This document shows, one piece after another, positions 6,569 to 6,936 of a DNA stretch of 6,936 nucleotides. Numbering within the stretch: position 1 is the first letter of the stretch; each line of letters starts with the position of its first letter. The DNA is from Chlamydiia bacterium (GTDB lineage Bacteria > Chlamydiota > Chlamydiia > Chlamydiales > FEN-1388), in the NCBI GenBank assembly GCA_028293095.1, contig JAQGPK010000191.1:1-6936 (forward strand), in the 5' to 3' direction. The notes under the pieces are model-generated. The model was not told where the DNA came from, did no database searches, and saw only the letters and a program-made list of their open reading frames with translations. A program made the position numbers and the translations under genes.

Positions 6569-6936
6569 ATGGATAACAAAGAAAACAAGACCACGTTGAT
6601 TAAGAAAGAAGCAGTCAAGCGCGAATGGTTTATTCTTGATGCAACTGGCAAAACACTAGGCCGCTTTGCTTCAGAAGTAAGTAAAATTTTAAGAGGAAAG
6701 CATCGCCCAGACTACACTCCTTATGTCGATTCCGGTGATGGTGTAATTGTCATTAATGCAGACAAAATCCATGTGACTGGCTCGAAAAGAGTGACTAAGA
6801 TCTATCGCTATTATACAGGTGCAATGAGCGGATTAAGAGAAGTTCCATTTGATGTTATGCAAGCACGTAAGCCAGGATATATTCTTGAGCATGCAATTTA
6901 CGGTATGCTACCAAAGACAAGACTTGCAAAAGGCCA
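6569..6936 (+). CDS. rplM: 50S ribosomal protein L13, 3' end missing
   Basis: L13 (uL13) is an early-assembling protein of the large ribosomal subunit. The window holds 122 codons of a protein usually about 142-150 residues long, and the frame is open to the last base. Family motifs are clear: W-F-I-L-D-A-T-G-K-T-L-G-R (20-32), R-G-K-H-R (42-46), Y-T-P-Y-V-D-S-G-D (49-57), V-T-G-S-K-R (69-74) and the signature G-M-L-P-K-T (111-116). The start is supported by A-A-G-G at 6556-6559, nine bases before the ATG. About a dozen extra residues precede the conserved core compared with E. coli L13. This extension, and S-G-L-R-E-V-P-F with A-R-K-P, resemble chlamydial L13. In most bacteria rpsI (S9) follows directly, so it is expected just beyond the edge. 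Confidence 0.98.
   Translation, partial: MDNKENKTTLIKKEAVKREWFILDATGKTLGRFASEVSKILRGKHRPDYTPYVDSGDGVIVINADKIHVTGSKRVTKIYRYYTGAMSGLREVPFDVMQARKPGYILEHAIYGMLPKTRLAKG

Overview
The window is bacterial and gene-dense, and it most likely comes from the chlamydial lineage, probably an environmental (Parachlamydia/Simkania/Waddlia-like) member rather than Chlamydia itself. The best evidence is the ribosomal protein L13 fragment at the right edge. Its N-terminal extension, its S-G-L-R-E-V-P-F stretch and its A-R-K-P-x-Y-x-x-E-H-A run resemble chlamydial L13 as I remember it. Base composition is moderately AT-rich. Genus cannot be fixed from this sequence alone.

Layout from left to right. Positions 1-3815 are a plus-strand block: the 3' two thirds of glgB (glycogen branching enzyme), then after 9 bases ligA (complete NAD+-dependent DNA ligase), then a small two-helix membrane protein gene whose start overlaps the end of ligA. 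A strong hairpin at 3852-3884 lies between this block and the convergent minus-strand block. That block (6089 down to 3897) holds miaB (tRNA methylthiotransferase) and, 39 very AT-rich bases downstream, a 270-residue protein of no recognised family. From about 6138 a second plus-strand block begins: a short HemJ-like membrane protein with a GTG start and a good ribosome binding site, then rplM, which runs off the window.

The conserved genes are housekeeping: glycogen synthesis, replication/repair, tRNA modification, probably haem synthesis, and translation. They do not form one pathway. The lineage-specific content is the two unrecognised genes on either side of the convergent hairpin. The small one has a bilobed hydrophobic hairpin reminiscent of chlamydial inclusion membrane proteins. 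The larger one is soluble, helical and has weak internal repeats. The miaB/hemJ divergence carries two candidate promoters that face each other and overlap.

No tRNA, rRNA, CRISPR array, insertion sequence, phage gene or defence system was found. No stretch of more than 300 bases lacks a gene; the longest intergenic gaps are about 80, 50, 48 and 39 bases.
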